Source of the DNA: a virus
IMG/VR virus record: IMGVR_UViG_3300035661_000064
Coordinates: 1-63,323 of that record
Reading direction: 5' to 3' (one strand)
Length of the DNA: 63,323 bases
The position numbers and the translations under genes are program-made. Below the pieces are notes generated by a model. It was given only the letters and a program-made list of their open reading frames with translations, made no database searches and was not told where the DNA came from. This document shows, piece by piece, positions 8,164 to 16,665 of this stretch (the first letter of the stretch is position 1; every line of letters starts with the position of its first letter).

Positions 8164-8177
8164 TTAAAACTGATTTC

Positions 8178-8204
8178 ACCCTTAGCCCTGTAAAGGCTAA
8201 GGGT
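8178..8204 (+). terminator. Terminator between 7741-8163 and 8220-8804 genes
   Basis: ACCCTTAGCC / GGCTAAGGGT stem, with a T-rich run soon after on the plus strand. It separates two convergent genes. Confidence 0.7.
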
Positions 8205-8219
8205 GCTACTCTGTCTTTT

Positions 8220-8804
8220 TTAGAAAGTTCCGCCATCACGAGAGGAAGAAGTTTTAGGTTTAGCCGATAAACTGATTTCGACTTCATTGAATTTAGAATA
8301 GTCTAGAACCAACTTGTTCTTGTCATCCATGACAAAAATGTCAGAAAGATCTTGTGAATCCAACAAACCTAAATCAGATGGAACGTATGCTTTCCATCCG
8401 AATTTAGACTCTTTTAACACAGCTGAAGAAAGACGGTTATTATTGTTGTTAGGATCAATTAAGACAAATTCATTGTCTTCATCAAGAGTATATACATAAA
8501 CGCTTCCTAGTTTGTTTACGATAAACATACCTACAAACAATCCTGTTTCAATATCCCACATTACACGAGAAACAGTAGGGGGATCAGTTCGTTCATGTTG
8601 AGGGAAGAAAACGTCTTTTGTAGTTTGTTCGTTTCCACAAGTTTCGTTAGAGCATTTGTGAAAGTAATTAGAACCTGAACTGCGTTCATAAACCACATTA
8701 AGAACACCGTCAGTGCATTTAGGACATTTCCAGTATAAATCACTTCGAACAGTTACAGCTCGAACAATTTCAAATGGTTCATTGACGTTAGTTTCGTTTT
8801 CCAT
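8220..8804 (-). CDS. Zinc-ribbon protein of unknown function
   Basis: A 194-residue protein with one clear zinc-ribbon near the N-terminus: WKCPKC (Cys 27 and 30) and HKCSNETCGN (Cys 51 and 56), similar to ribbons in topoisomerase tails and transcription factors. After that come mixed strands, an asparagine run (DPNNNNNR), and a polar C-terminus ending RDGGTF. A good ribosome binding site (AAAGGTG) supports the start at 8804. It is divergent from nrdB, with a 14-bp inverted repeat in the shared upstream region. A nucleic-acid role is likely from the ribbon; anything more specific would be a guess. Confidence 0.65.
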   Translation of the reverse strand: MENETNVNEPFEIVRAVTVRSDLYWKCPKCTDGVLNVVYERSSGSNYFHKCSNETCGNEQTTKDVFFPQHERTDPPTVSRVMWDIETGLFVGMFIVNKLGSVYVYTLDEDNEFVLIDPNNNNNRLSSAVLKESKFGWKAYVPSDLGLLDSQDLSDIFVMDDKNKLVLDYSKFNEVEISLSAKPKTSSSRDGGTF

Positions 8805-8831
8805 AAGGACACCTTTGTTTCTAGATTAAAT

Positions 8832-8900
8832 ACAAAGTAATGTTAGCATTGAGTTTAATTGGTTTGACCATAAGACCCTTCAAAGTTAACATTACTTTGT
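8832..8900. promoter_or_regulatory. 14-bp inverted repeat between zinc-ribbon gene and nrdB
   Basis: ACAAAGTAATGTTA at 8832-8845 is repeated exactly in inverted orientation at 8887-8900, with a 41-nt spacer. It lies in the divergent promoter region and could be an operator pair or a long stem in the leader of the minus-strand gene. Confidence 0.6.
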
Positions 8901-8916
8901 AAGTGAAAGCTTTTTC

Positions 8917-8931
8917 AGACATATATTATTT
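8917..8931 (+). promoter_or_regulatory. Phage promoter motif for nrdB
   Basis: AGACATATATTATTT, a strong match to the shared motif, about 31 nt upstream of the nrdB start. Confidence 0.65.
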
Positions 8932-8961
8932 AACTGCCTATACTAAACAAGGAAAGAAGTC

Positions 8962-10110
8962 ATGCATCAAAGCACTTATTTAGGTTCTCCTACAGCAGCT
9001 GACAAAGATATTGGATCAGTCTTTTGGATGAACAACAATTCAAACATGATCTTGCATCCATTCTATCGTCCTGACAATGATACTCTGTTTGATGAATTAT
9101 ACAATAAGTCAAGAGCACAAGATTGGTCTCCTGCTGAGACTGATTTAACACAAGATAAATCTGACATTCAGGACTTAACTGAAGCTGAATTTAGAATGCT
9201 AATCTTGAATCTATCTTATCAAACATTCCTAGATGCAGCCCAACAAACTGAACCTGTAAAGATCCTTTCTATCTTTTGTTCTCAACCATCATTGCAAAGC
9301 TACATTGATGTATGGGGTTTATCTGAATCAGTTCATACAAATTCATACAATCAAATTGCTCAAACTATGCTTCCTGATAAAGATATACTTCTTGACACAG
9401 TCAGTAACAATGTTGAAATTCAAAAACGTGCTGCTACAATGGCTAGGTACTATGATGAAGCTTCTGTTAGAGCAGGACATTACTTAATTGATAAAACGTC
9501 AGGTCACTCTAACGAAACAATTGATGCACTTATCAGACTCTTATCTTCAGTTAACATTTTAGAAGGTTACAGATTCTATGTTACTTTCTTATGTCACTTT
9601 GCATTTGGTGGTGCATTAAGTGGAAAAAGACCTCGTTTAACGAAGATGCTTACACTAATGCAATCTATTGCAAGAGACGAATCAATTCATGTTGTAGGAA
9701 CACAGCATATGCTTAACCGAATTCGTTCAGGCAAAGAAGGTAAACTCTTTCAAGAACGTTATGAATATCTCTTACCTGAATTAATTGAAATGTTTCGCAA
9801 TGGTCTAAACGAAGAAAAGTCTTTTAGCGATTATCTATTCAACGGAGAATCAATCAACAATCTAACTTCAGCTAAAGTACATAAGTACATAGACCATATT
9901 GGATTGAAAAGAGCTTCAGTAATATTTGATAACCCATCTAAAATAGTTGATCGTGCGGTATATGCTAACCCTGAACAATGGGTAGATGATTTATACTTAA
10001 GTTCAAAAGGAAAGCAAACAGCTCAACAAGAAAAAGATGCTAACGCTTACATAAAGAATCTTGATTGTTCTAAAACACGATTAAATTTGTCAATGCTAAA
10101 TCGTCTGTAA
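8962..10110 (+). CDS. nrdB: Class Ia ribonucleotide reductase small subunit (NrdB)
   Basis: Houses the diiron-tyrosyl radical used to make deoxyribonucleotides. The metal ligands and radical tyrosine can all be located by comparison with E. coli NrdB: the Asp in AETDLTQD, Glu and His in SESVHTNSY with the radical Tyr at its end, Glu in NILEGYRFYVTF, and Glu/His in ARDESIHVVGTQHM. The presence of the tyrosine argues for class Ia and against class Ic. Length (382) is normal. The C-terminus (SKTRLNLSMLNRL) should contact the large subunit. No nrdA lies nearby; it should be elsewhere in the genome. It has its own promoter and a 17-bp terminator hairpin. Confidence 0.93.
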   Translation: MHQSTYLGSPTAADKDIGSVFWMNNNSNMILHPFYRPDNDTLFDELYNKSRAQDWSPAETDLTQDKSDIQDLTEAEFRMLILNLSYQTFLDAAQQTEPVKILSIFCSQPSLQSYIDVWGLSESVHTNSYNQIAQTMLPDKDILLDTVSNNVEIQKRAATMARYYDEASVRAGHYLIDKTSGHSNETIDALIRLLSSVNILEGYRFYVTFLCHFAFGGALSGKRPRLTKMLTLMQSIARDESIHVVGTQHMLNRIRSGKEGKLFQERYEYLLPELIEMFRNGLNEEKSFSDYLFNGESINNLTSAKVHKYIDHIGLKRASVIFDNPSKIVDRAVYANPEQWVDDLYLSSKGKQTAQQEKDANAYIKNLDCSKTRLNLSMLNRL

Positions 10111-10119
10111 ACCTTGTAT

Positions 10120-10160
10120 ATTGCTAGTTATAGGATTTATCATCCTATAACTAGCAATCT
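10120..10160 (+). terminator. Strong terminator between nrdB and 10164-10592 gene
   Basis: Perfect 17-bp stem beginning ATTGCTAGTTATAGGAT, 5-nt loop, then a run of T on the plus strand. It ends nrdB and may also act on the convergent gene. Confidence 0.85.
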
Positions 10161-10163
10161 TTT

Positions 10164-10592
10164 TTACTTTCTCACTAAATGATATTCACTATCTTTATTC
10201 ACTTTAATGATTGTATTTAAACTTAAAGCGTTTTTCTGAAGTATCTTCATGTACTCATCAACAAGCTCAGGATCTAGAATAAACACGTTTGCTTGCATAA
10301 ACTCTTTATGGTTCTTACAACCATTTATGTGCAGTAAAATTGACCATAAATCAATAAAGCCGTATAAGTACAAAGAAAGATGTTCAGGTCTCTGTTTAAA
10401 TATATCAATCAAAGGGATTGATATTTTCTGTGAATCTATAAAAGCGTCTAAAACTGTAAGAGGACTTTGGATGATCATTCCATCTTCATTGATAAACACT
10501 TTTTGGGAGATAACTGAATACTCGAAAGTCAAAAACTTCTCATATCGCTTAGTAAACTCGTTAAACGTCTTAAACGCATTAGTCGCAGCCAT
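10164..10592 (-). CDS. Possible baseplate wedge protein (gp53-like)
   Basis: A 142-residue protein with the segment IFKQRPEHLSLYLYGFIDLW followed by SILLHINGC and FILDPELVDEYMKIL. The D-W...L...NG...DPF-like rhythm resembles the gp53 baseplate wedge family of T4-like phages, which clamps adjacent wedges together. The call is supported by its position, 11 nt downstream of a spike-like gene in the same minus-strand unit. The similarity is motif-level only, and the protein could be another small baseplate component. AAGGATAG lies upstream of the start at 10592. Confidence 0.45.
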   Translation of the reverse strand: MAATNAFKTFNEFTKRYEKFLTFEYSVISQKVFINEDGMIIQSPLTVLDAFIDSQKISIPLIDIFKQRPEHLSLYLYGFIDLWSILLHINGCKNHKEFMQANVFILDPELVDEYMKILQKNALSLNTIIKVNKDSEYHLVRK

Positions 10593-10603
10593 AAAACTAT
10601 CCT

Positions 10604-11395
10604 TTAGTTCATGTAGATCTTCTTAGCTTTTATGCTAAAGTTTCCGTCTGTTTTAGCTTCAATCCCTTTCTTAGCATATGCTTTTAATGTTCCTTCAGTT
10701 TCAATAGAAAGCGTCTTAGAAAGCTTATCAAGAACAATTTTGTTTGTTTCATTACTTATACGAATCTGTTGAGTCTCTTTGTTATCTTCAATTGATATTG
10801 TGCTACCTGAATCAAATGTGATTTCAAAGCTGTTAGTATCTTCATTGTAGTCAAAGCCTATAATGTTTCCGTTAGGTGTTTCAAAGAGCTTAACAACATT
10901 TCGGAACTTTTCAGGGTCTTCAAGATTCTTCTTATTTTGTGTTATTCGCATGTTCTTAAACAAGATTTCTTCGTCTTCTAAAGTAGGAGAGAACGGAAGC
11001 CAGTAAAGCTTTTGAGGGTCGTTGTCTTCAGCTATGCAATAAACTACTTGATTCTTTTTAGGAAGATAAAATTGCGATATTGCATCTTGACTGCTACCTA
11101 TGATAAAACTAGGCATTGCCCATATATAGTCAGCTACTTCTGCAGCAACTGGAGTCTTAATATCAGAAAGCTTGTCAAATATCTCTGGGTTTGAAGAAAC
11201 GTTTTGATCCATAGCATAGTAGCTTCGATAAGTACTTCCTACTCCAGAAGCTTTCTTGTTGTACTCATCCATCAAACGTGTTAACTTAACTCCTAACTTT
11301 CCTTTCTTTTCAGGGTCAACATCTTCTATTACAATTCCTCTTAAGAAACCATCTAACTTAATATCATCAACTAGTTTTTCGCCTAAAGGGTTCAT
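10604..11395 (-). CDS. Baseplate spike protein, gp5/VgrG-like OB-fold type
   Basis: A 263-residue protein with an N-terminal OB-fold signature (LDGFLRGIVIEDVDPEKKGK then LGVKLTRLMDEY), typical of gp5/gp45-like spike proteins that trimerise under the baseplate hub. The middle carries WLPFSPTLEDEEILFKNMRI, and the C-terminus is made of short repeats (SNETNKIVLDKLSKTLSIET, GTLKAYAKKGIEAK, NFSIKAKKIYMN) of the kind that builds a trimeric beta-helix. No lysozyme domain is fused, unlike T4 gp5. The start at 11395 has GGAGAAAG upstream; the longer frame to 11482 has no site. It forms a unit with the gp53-like gene downstream. Confidence 0.65.
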   Translation of the reverse strand: MNPLGEKLVDDIKLDGFLRGIVIEDVDPEKKGKLGVKLTRLMDEYNKKASGVGSTYRSYYAMDQNVSSNPEIFDKLSDIKTPVAAEVADYIWAMPSFIIGSSQDAISQFYLPKKNQVVYCIAEDNDPQKLYWLPFSPTLEDEEILFKNMRITQNKKNLEDPEKFRNVVKLFETPNGNIIGFDYNEDTNSFEITFDSGSTISIEDNKETQQIRISNETNKIVLDKLSKTLSIETEGTLKAYAKKGIEAKTDGNFSIKAKKIYMN

Positions 11396-11429
11396 AGATC
11401 TTTCTCCGGATTTAATCAACAGATTGTTC

Positions 11430-11444
11430 AAACATATATTATTT
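11430..11444 (+). promoter_or_regulatory. Phage promoter motif for kinase-like/helicase unit
   Basis: AAACATATATTATTT, an exact match to the consensus, about 62 nt upstream of the start at 11506. Confidence 0.7.
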
Positions 11445-11473
11445 AAGTACTCTTTACCTTTAAGAGTGCTTAA
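11443..11473 (+). promoter_or_regulatory. 5' leader stem-loop of 11506-13733 transcript
   Basis: TTAAGTACTCTT pairs with AAGAGTGCTTAA (one G-U pair), directly after the promoter motif, so the message should start with or just before a hairpin. Confidence 0.55.
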
Positions 11474-11505
11474 ATAATTCAATCCACAATATGAGGAAAA
11501 TTAAG

Positions 11506-12189
11506 ATGTTAAATATGTTAATGATTACAGGCTTTTCAGGGTGTGGTAAGTCTTATCTTCAAGAAAGTCTAGTTAAAATCTATCCTAACATGTATACATT
11601 TCCTGATTATACAATCGTAGATCGTATTCTTAGACCAGACGACCCTGATTTCTATAAGTCATCTTTTGACATAGATGAATCTTTTAAGAAAGCAACTGCT
11701 CATATGAAGGTAGTTAACTTAACTTCTTTTGGAAATTCTGTTTACTATTCGCTAATTGATGAAAGTAGACTAGCAGAAGAAGGAAAAGTACTAGTTTTAG
11801 TTTCTACACCAGAAGCAATTCAAACACAATTAGCTTCTATGCTTTTAGACTCTTTTGAAACAAACCATCTTATCAATTCTTCACTTCACATTGTATCATA
11901 CTACACTTACTCAAATGCTCGTCTTGCAATGAGTCCTCGTTTTAAGCTAAGAAATCTCAATGAAGAACAATCTAAAGTCAAGCTATTGATTAATGAGTTC
12001 TCTTCAACTAAATTCTTTAAGCTGTTGACTAAGAAAGGAATAGCAAACTCGATCATTCACACTCCAGTGTTGCTAACAGCTAATAATCCATACGGGTTTC
12101 ATAGTACCAATGAAACTTTCTTCACATTAGATATAGTACATGATACTCAACTTGCTTTTAACGAACTCAACAGAGTAGATAACGTATGA
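11506..12189 (+). CDS. P-loop nucleotide kinase-like protein
   Basis: A 227-residue P-loop protein. The Walker A motif is at the very N-terminus (MITGFSGCGKSYLQESLVK), as in guanylate, thymidylate and shikimate kinases. A possible lid or substrate region includes DYTIVDRILRPDDP. No clear second family signature is seen, so the substrate is unknown; deoxynucleotide kinase is one possibility, a structural P-loop protein another. The start at 11506 follows GAGGAAAA; an upstream ATG at 11491 overlaps that site and is less likely. Its stop overlaps the start of the Dda-like helicase by 4 nt (ATGA), so the two are translationally coupled. Confidence 0.6.
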   Translation: MLNMLMITGFSGCGKSYLQESLVKIYPNMYTFPDYTIVDRILRPDDPDFYKSSFDIDESFKKATAHMKVVNLTSFGNSVYYSLIDESRLAEEGKVLVLVSTPEAIQTQLASMLLDSFETNHLINSSLHIVSYYTYSNARLAMSPRFKLRNLNEEQSKVKLLINEFSSTKFFKLLTKKGIANSIIHTPVLLTANNPYGFHSTNETFFTLDIVHDTQLAFNELNRVDNV

Positions 12190-13733
12190 CAGATGAAACT
12201 TTGACTGGTCTTGATGCTTTAAACTTAATTTCTGAAAGTGAGTTTCAAGCTAAAATAGGCTTTCCTAAAACAGCACTTTCTGACTCACAAACAAAACTCC
12301 TCTGTGAAATATTTGATTTTGTCATGGAGTTTGATAGCGATGAAACAAAAGACAAACGGATTTACTCAGTTTCAGGATATGCAGGATCAGGTAAATCTAC
12401 TATTATCAATGCACTGATTCTGTCTCTATTGAAAGTAGGTGGTTTGACTCATCGTTTCGATTATCATTTAATCACTCCGACAAACAAAGCAAAAAACGTT
12501 TTAAGACAGAAAGGTCATGAAACTGCAAATACAGTCTTTTCTGAATTCTTTATACCATTAGATCTTTCAGCAGACGAAGAGTTTGTGATTTCATTAACGC
12601 TATACTATTGCAACCGTTTAGGAATAGACGTTTCTAACTTTCAGGAAAGAAACATCATTGACATTATCAATGAAATAAACTCTCTCTTTAACCGTTTAAA
12701 CGTTACTGACCGTACAGCAGTTATACATGCTTCACCTTCTTTGATGAATAACTACTTTACACCGGGTCAGATCAAGAAGTATTTCAAACTAGGAAATACT
12801 GCAATTCCCGTTCCTCAGAATTTAGATATTACTGATCCATCTCAAACTAGTGAAACTATCATGTTTCTGTTCAATCAACCTGTAAATGTCTATTCAATTA
12901 TCATCATAGACGAAGCTTCAATGTTTGACGATTTCATTGTGAATACACTTCTAGAAAAGTTTCCTGATACACCTATTATTCAATTTGGAGATGTAGGGCA
13001 GTTAGACCCTGTTAAAAATCCTACTAACAAATATCTCAATCAGCCTAACTTCACATTAACTGAAAACAAAAGAATTCAGTTAGTTAACAATCAAACTGAA
13101 TCTAACATTCTTGCTTATGCGTTAGATATTCGAAAGAAAGTAAAGTATATTGATTCTGTAGGATCATTAGTTCTAGAAGACTTTTTACGTCTTCCAATTG
13201 AAGAACTATTTCAAGATAAAGAACTAATGTCTTTCTGCGTTCATGAAGTCGATCAATGTATTGCAGGAAAGAACAAGACTGTAAATGTAATGAACGATCT
13301 GTTTCGTAAAGAACTAGGTTTTAAAGGCTCTCTTCCATGTAAAGGCGACAAGTTAGTTGCTAAGAAAAACAATCGAGATCTAGGTATATTCAACTCAGAC
13401 TTGTTTAAAGTAACTGAAGTAGGAGACATTGACAAAAAGACAGGATGTATTTATCTTAGCTTAGTTAATCTTGATAGTGGACAAGAGAAACATTTTGTAC
13501 CTGTAAATCTAGCATACTTTGATCCACGTATTAAAGAGAAAGTCTTCTACAAAACTCTTCTTAAACATGCACAGTTAAATTTTGGTTATTGTATCACATG
13601 CCATGCTTCTCAAGGCTCAGAGTATGATAATGTCTTAGTCATTGAAGAACCTATAACTAATTCTCAAAAGTGGATATATACTGCTTGGACTAGACCTAAA
13701 AAGTTCTTAATCAGCTTGTATCACGAACGTTAA
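12186..13733 (+). CDS. dda: Dda-like SF1B DNA helicase
   Basis: This 515-residue helicase unwinds DNA 5'-3' and in T4 helps start replication and clear proteins from DNA. Motif I (SGYAGSGKST, about 63-72), motif Ia region (LITPTNKAKNVLRQKG), motif II (IIIIDEASMFDD), motif III (IIQFGDVGQLDPV), the VAKKNN segment in the beta-barrel and the C-terminal motif ITCHASQGSEYDNVLV plus YTAWTRPKKFLI are in the usual order. It has a larger insertion between Ia and II (residues about 115-235) than T4 Dda. It is coupled to the upstream P-loop gene and ends at a strong terminator. Confidence 0.88.
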   Translation: MTDETLTGLDALNLISESEFQAKIGFPKTALSDSQTKLLCEIFDFVMEFDSDETKDKRIYSVSGYAGSGKSTIINALILSLLKVGGLTHRFDYHLITPTNKAKNVLRQKGHETANTVFSEFFIPLDLSADEEFVISLTLYYCNRLGIDVSNFQERNIIDIINEINSLFNRLNVTDRTAVIHASPSLMNNYFTPGQIKKYFKLGNTAIPVPQNLDITDPSQTSETIMFLFNQPVNVYSIIIIDEASMFDDFIVNTLLEKFPDTPIIQFGDVGQLDPVKNPTNKYLNQPNFTLTENKRIQLVNNQTESNILAYALDIRKKVKYIDSVGSLVLEDFLRLPIEELFQDKELMSFCVHEVDQCIAGKNKTVNVMNDLFRKELGFKGSLPCKGDKLVAKKNNRDLGIFNSDLFKVTEVGDIDKKTGCIYLSLVNLDSGQEKHFVPVNLAYFDPRIKEKVFYKTLLKHAQLNFGYCITCHASQGSEYDNVLVIEEPITNSQKWIYTAWTRPKKFLISLYHER

Positions 13734-13746
13734 ATTTGAGACATTA

Positions 13747-13788
13747 ACAGCCTATGGGAGTAATATCCCATAGGCTGTTTCTTTTTTA
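13747..13788 (+). terminator. Terminator after dda
   Basis: ACAGCCTATGGGA / TCCCATAGGCTGT stem followed by TTCTTTTTT. Confidence 0.85.
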
Positions 13789-14052
13789 AGGAGGAGTCAA
13801 ATCAGGAAACCATGTATTGACTTCTTCTTCAATGCAAACACCGATGATATCAGCTGAATTGACATGTTCTGTAGCCCATTTCTTAGAACCTTGATCAAAT
13901 GCAGTAATTGAAATACGATCGTCTGCTTCGTTATACTGAACTTGGTCAGAAGACCTTACATACATAATGAAACCTGATTCAATGCGAAAGTAGCGAACAT
14001 CATTTAGGCGAGTTTTCAGCAAGTTGGCTAGGAATTCTGTAGAGGCTGCCAT
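13786..14052 (-). CDS. Small unknown protein
   Basis: An 88-residue acidic protein with no recognised family. It starts MAASTEFLANLLKTRLNDVR and contains mixed strands ending in a Pro-rich C-terminus (WFPDLTPP). AAGGA is placed well before the start at 14052. It overlaps the C-terminal end of the upstream gene by 53 nt in another frame, which is longer than usual for this compact genome but both reading frames look coding. Confidence 0.6.
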   Translation of the reverse strand: MAASTEFLANLLKTRLNDVRYFRIESGFIMYVRSSDQVQYNEADDRISITAFDQGSKKWATEHVNSADIIGVCIEEEVNTWFPDLTPP

Positions 14053-14461
14053 CGTTTAAATCCTTGTAGTCATTATTGAATGAAAGGAACTTTTGAAAGA
14101 ATTCCTTACGTTGTTTCGTAGAAATGAGATAAACAGTTTTACCGTCTTCTGCTTTTTGCATTTCAACTGGAATAGACGAGTTTATATTCCACATCATAAA
14201 TGTTTTGAATATCTCTTCCTCTTCTTTAGTTAGAGGAACATTCTCTCCATTATGATCAGAGAATGCAAAATATGCTTCAACTTTAGGTTTAAAACAACAT
14301 TCACTTAAAGTATCTGTTTTATTACTGCTTTCTACATTATACATAGAGAGATTTGTTTCATACTTTTTAAGTTGTGCATTGTTAGAAGGTAAAGAGCTAA
14401 TAAAAGTTGCAATAGATACTAGTAACACTGCTAAAATTGGATGAGTAAAATGAAGTTTCAT
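14000..14461 (-). CDS. Signal-anchored periplasmic-side small protein
   Basis: A roughly 153-residue protein that starts MKLHFTHPILAVLLVSIATF, a hydrophobic stretch with a following SSLPSNNAQ that looks like a signal anchor or a cleavable signal peptide. The remainder is soluble and polar, with SECCFKPKVEAYFAFSD and a charged helix (LTKEEEEIFKTFMMW). It sits directly downstream of the possible lysozyme-fold gene, so an envelope or lysis role (for example spanin-like) is conceivable, but it lacks the long coiled coil or lipobox of known spanins. An in-frame TTG 9 nt upstream is an alternative start; the ribosome binding site is weak for both. Confidence 0.5.
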   Translation of the reverse strand: MKLHFTHPILAVLLVSIATFISSLPSNNAQLKKYETNLSMYNVESSNKTDTLSECCFKPKVEAYFAFSDHNGENVPLTKEEEEIFKTFMMWNINSSIPVEMQKAEDGKTVYLISTKQRKEFFQKFLSFNNDYKDLNDGSLYRIPSQLAENSPK

Positions 14462-14476
14462 AAAAAACAAACCCGT

Positions 14477-15316
14477 TTATTTAGCACTGAACATTTTAGA
14501 AATTGAAGCAATCAATGAAGAATGCTCAGTTATTTGTGTTTCTTGTTTAGTAGAAACTGGTGGAGTGATCGTAGGAGAATTACGTAAAGTAACGTTTTCT
14601 TGAGTTACACGATTTAATGCTTGCTGTAAATTGTAATTCTCAATACGAAGAACTTCCATCATTGCAAACTGAATCTTAATTGCTACACTAGAACACATTT
14701 TATCTACGTTAGTAGAACGACGAATCACATCATCGGGACGTTTCTTTCCCCATGCAGTGCCATTTTTCAGCATCAATACAGTACTATGATCAATGACAAC
14801 GTTGTTTTTAGCGTTCTCCTTAATCCAACCAAAAAGAGTACCCCCTATAGAGCTTCCGATTTGGTTCTGAAAGTCTGCAATAGCTACAAACCCTGTAAGT
14901 GTAATGTTTGTAACATTTGCAGCAGTTATAAACTTAATAACGTAAGAGTATAGTTCAGAGAAATGTTCAAAGTCAGCTTCGTCTATAGCTGCTCGACCTT
15001 CAGGAGTTTTAAGTTTAGCTTCTAACCCTCTAATTCGTTCTAGTGAAATAGATTGATCTCGAAGAGCAATGATTTCACTATCACTTAAACCTACTTTTCT
15101 CAATATGGTTCTTGCAGTGTTGAAGTTTGTATTCATGTCATATTGAGATCTTCCAAAAGTAGTACCACTTTTAGATTTGTTCCATCCATCTGCATCAGCA
15201 AAACCATAAATGTACTTTTCTAAGCCTGATACTTCGCTTTCTGTAATAGCAAGCATAATAGCTTCAGTGACTTGCTTCTTGTATAAAGCTAAGTCAGTCA
15301 TGTTAAGGATTATCAT
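14477..15316 (-). CDS. Possible lysozyme-fold peptidoglycan hydrolase
   Basis: A 279-residue protein. The N-terminal part contains ITESEVSGLEKYIYGF, then ADADGWNKSKSGTTFGRSQY with DMNTNFNTARTILRKVG. The combination of an early Glu, a Gly-rich turn and the (S/T)(F/Y)GxxQ(Y/L/W)D element followed by a short helix resembles lysozyme-superfamily domains found in phage and type VI/IV effector hydrolases. The C-terminal 60 residues form a coiled-coil-like segment (RIENYNLQQALNRVTQENVT) and a Thr/Pro linker. No signal peptide is seen, so it would need a holin or be virion-borne. The start at 15316 has AAAGGTGA upstream. The call is tentative; an unrelated virion protein is the alternative. Confidence 0.4.
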   Translation of the reverse strand: MIILNMTDLALYKKQVTEAIMLAITESEVSGLEKYIYGFADADGWNKSKSGTTFGRSQYDMNTNFNTARTILRKVGLSDSEIIALRDQSISLERIRGLEAKLKTPEGRAAIDEADFEHFSELYSYVIKFITAANVTNITLTGFVAIADFQNQIGSSIGGTLFGWIKENAKNNVVIDHSTVLMLKNGTAWGKKRPDDVIRRSTNVDKMCSSVAIKIQFAMMEVLRIENYNLQQALNRVTQENVTLRNSPTITPPVSTKQETQITEHSSLIASISKMFSAK

Positions 15317-15344
15317 AAATCAATCACCTTTCTTTAGTAGTTAA

Positions 15345-16592
15345 TCAAAGACTGTCAAGAAACTCCAGTAGTTTCGTATTGTATTCAAACGAGAAGTATA
15401 GACCTAATTCATAGTTGCTATTAGGGTCTGCATGAAATAGAGTAACCGCAAGTTGTTCTCTATCAAATACATAGTCTAACCCATCAGTTAAATCTACATC
15501 TCCATCTTTTATAAGCTCAACACTCACATTGCTCCCTTTGCTTACTACGTCGTTACTATCTATGAAACTGATTATGTTCTTGTTCAGAGCACTTTTTAGA
15601 TCAATCATTTCAACAGCAGTATTTGCATCTGAGATTACCGTGCTATTGAAGATCATTACTCTGTTTTCAAAATCTCGTGGCAAAACCTTCTTGAAAATCG
15701 ATATAGAAGCAAAGCTAGACCCTTCTCCTACAATCATTGGCTCTGTAGGAATTAGTTCTAATAAATCTACTTCATTTTGGGACAATGCAAATAGCATACT
15801 AGGTACAGCTAATTCACACCATCCTTGCAGATCAATGTAAGCTTTGTCAACTACAAAGTCTTTTTTAACCACTGTCATATTAGGTCTTTCAAATGAAACT
15901 AGTAAGTTCTTTACTAGATAAAACCCTATAGACAGTTTTCCTGTTGAATTATTAGTGAACAACTCAAACTTAGTAAGTCCAAAGCTGTTTAAGTACTTAA
16001 CAAAATCTTCAGTATTTTGATAATCAGATAAATGGAATCCACGATCTTTAGCTATGTAGTAAACAATTGTGTTAGGAATCTCATGAAGCATACGAACTTT
16101 GTTGTAATAAGCAGGACGTTCAAAGTTAAGAACGTTTATAAGATAATTGCTTACATTCCATCCTTGTTCTTCAGAGTCTAAATTGATTCTAGCTGAAAAT
16201 GTGAATTTTCTTCTACGTTCCTCAATAGCAATAGATTGGTTGTTAATGTCTGAAAAGAAGATTTTAGGTAAGTAATCTACATTTGGAAACATTCTAGTAG
16301 CCGGAGAAGTCATTAAATTATCAAACTCAAAAGGATGTCTACCTCCGAATTCAACATTGTCTAACTTAGGTTCAATCTTAAAAAACAAAGAAGGTCTTCT
16401 TGAGTTGAAGTACTCTTTTTGAGTTTTTAAAATAGCAGGAAGTAAAGCACCATCATTCAATATAGCAGTTGCTTTAAAGTAATCAGGTTTAAAACGCTTC
16501 TTTAAAAGAGCTATGATAGTTCCTGTTACTGAGCTAAATGAACTAGTAACAGAAAGAACGCTCTTATAGTGATAACGAAGATTTTCAGTCAT
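15345..16592 (-). CDS. Unknown large protein, probably virion-associated
   Basis: A 415-residue protein of unrecognised family, mixed alpha/beta with many aromatic-rich strands (LSIGFYLVKNLLVSFERPN, VFDREQLAVTLFHADPNSNY). GGGAGAA precedes the start. It is the second gene of a minus-strand run (16666, 15345, 14477, 14000, 13786), and the repeated D/N-rich beta style fits a structural protein of the tail or baseplate. There is no signal peptide, membrane helix or catalytic motif that can be identified. Confidence 0.6.
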   Translation of the reverse strand: MTENLRYHYKSVLSVTSSFSSVTGTIIALLKKRFKPDYFKATAILNDGALLPAILKTQKEYFNSRRPSLFFKIEPKLDNVEFGGRHPFEFDNLMTSPATRMFPNVDYLPKIFFSDINNQSIAIEERRRKFTFSARINLDSEEQGWNVSNYLINVLNFERPAYYNKVRMLHEIPNTIVYYIAKDRGFHLSDYQNTEDFVKYLNSFGLTKFELFTNNSTGKLSIGFYLVKNLLVSFERPNMTVVKKDFVVDKAYIDLQGWCELAVPSMLFALSQNEVDLLELIPTEPMIVGEGSSFASISIFKKVLPRDFENRVMIFNSTVISDANTAVEMIDLKSALNKNIISFIDSNDVVSKGSNVSVELIKDGDVDLTDGLDYVFDREQLAVTLFHADPNSNYELGLYFSFEYNTKLLEFLDSL

Positions 16593-16618
16593 AGATCATT
16601 CTCCCTATAAAAAATAAT

Positions 16619-16647
16619 GACCTAGGTTCCTTTAAGAAACCTAGGTC
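16619..16647 (-). terminator. Terminator after 16666-17250 gene
   Basis: GACCTAGGTT / AACCTAGGTC stem; on the minus strand it is followed by ATTATTTTTTAT. Confidence 0.75.
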
Positions 16648-16665
16648 TAAGCAAACTTAATTCAA

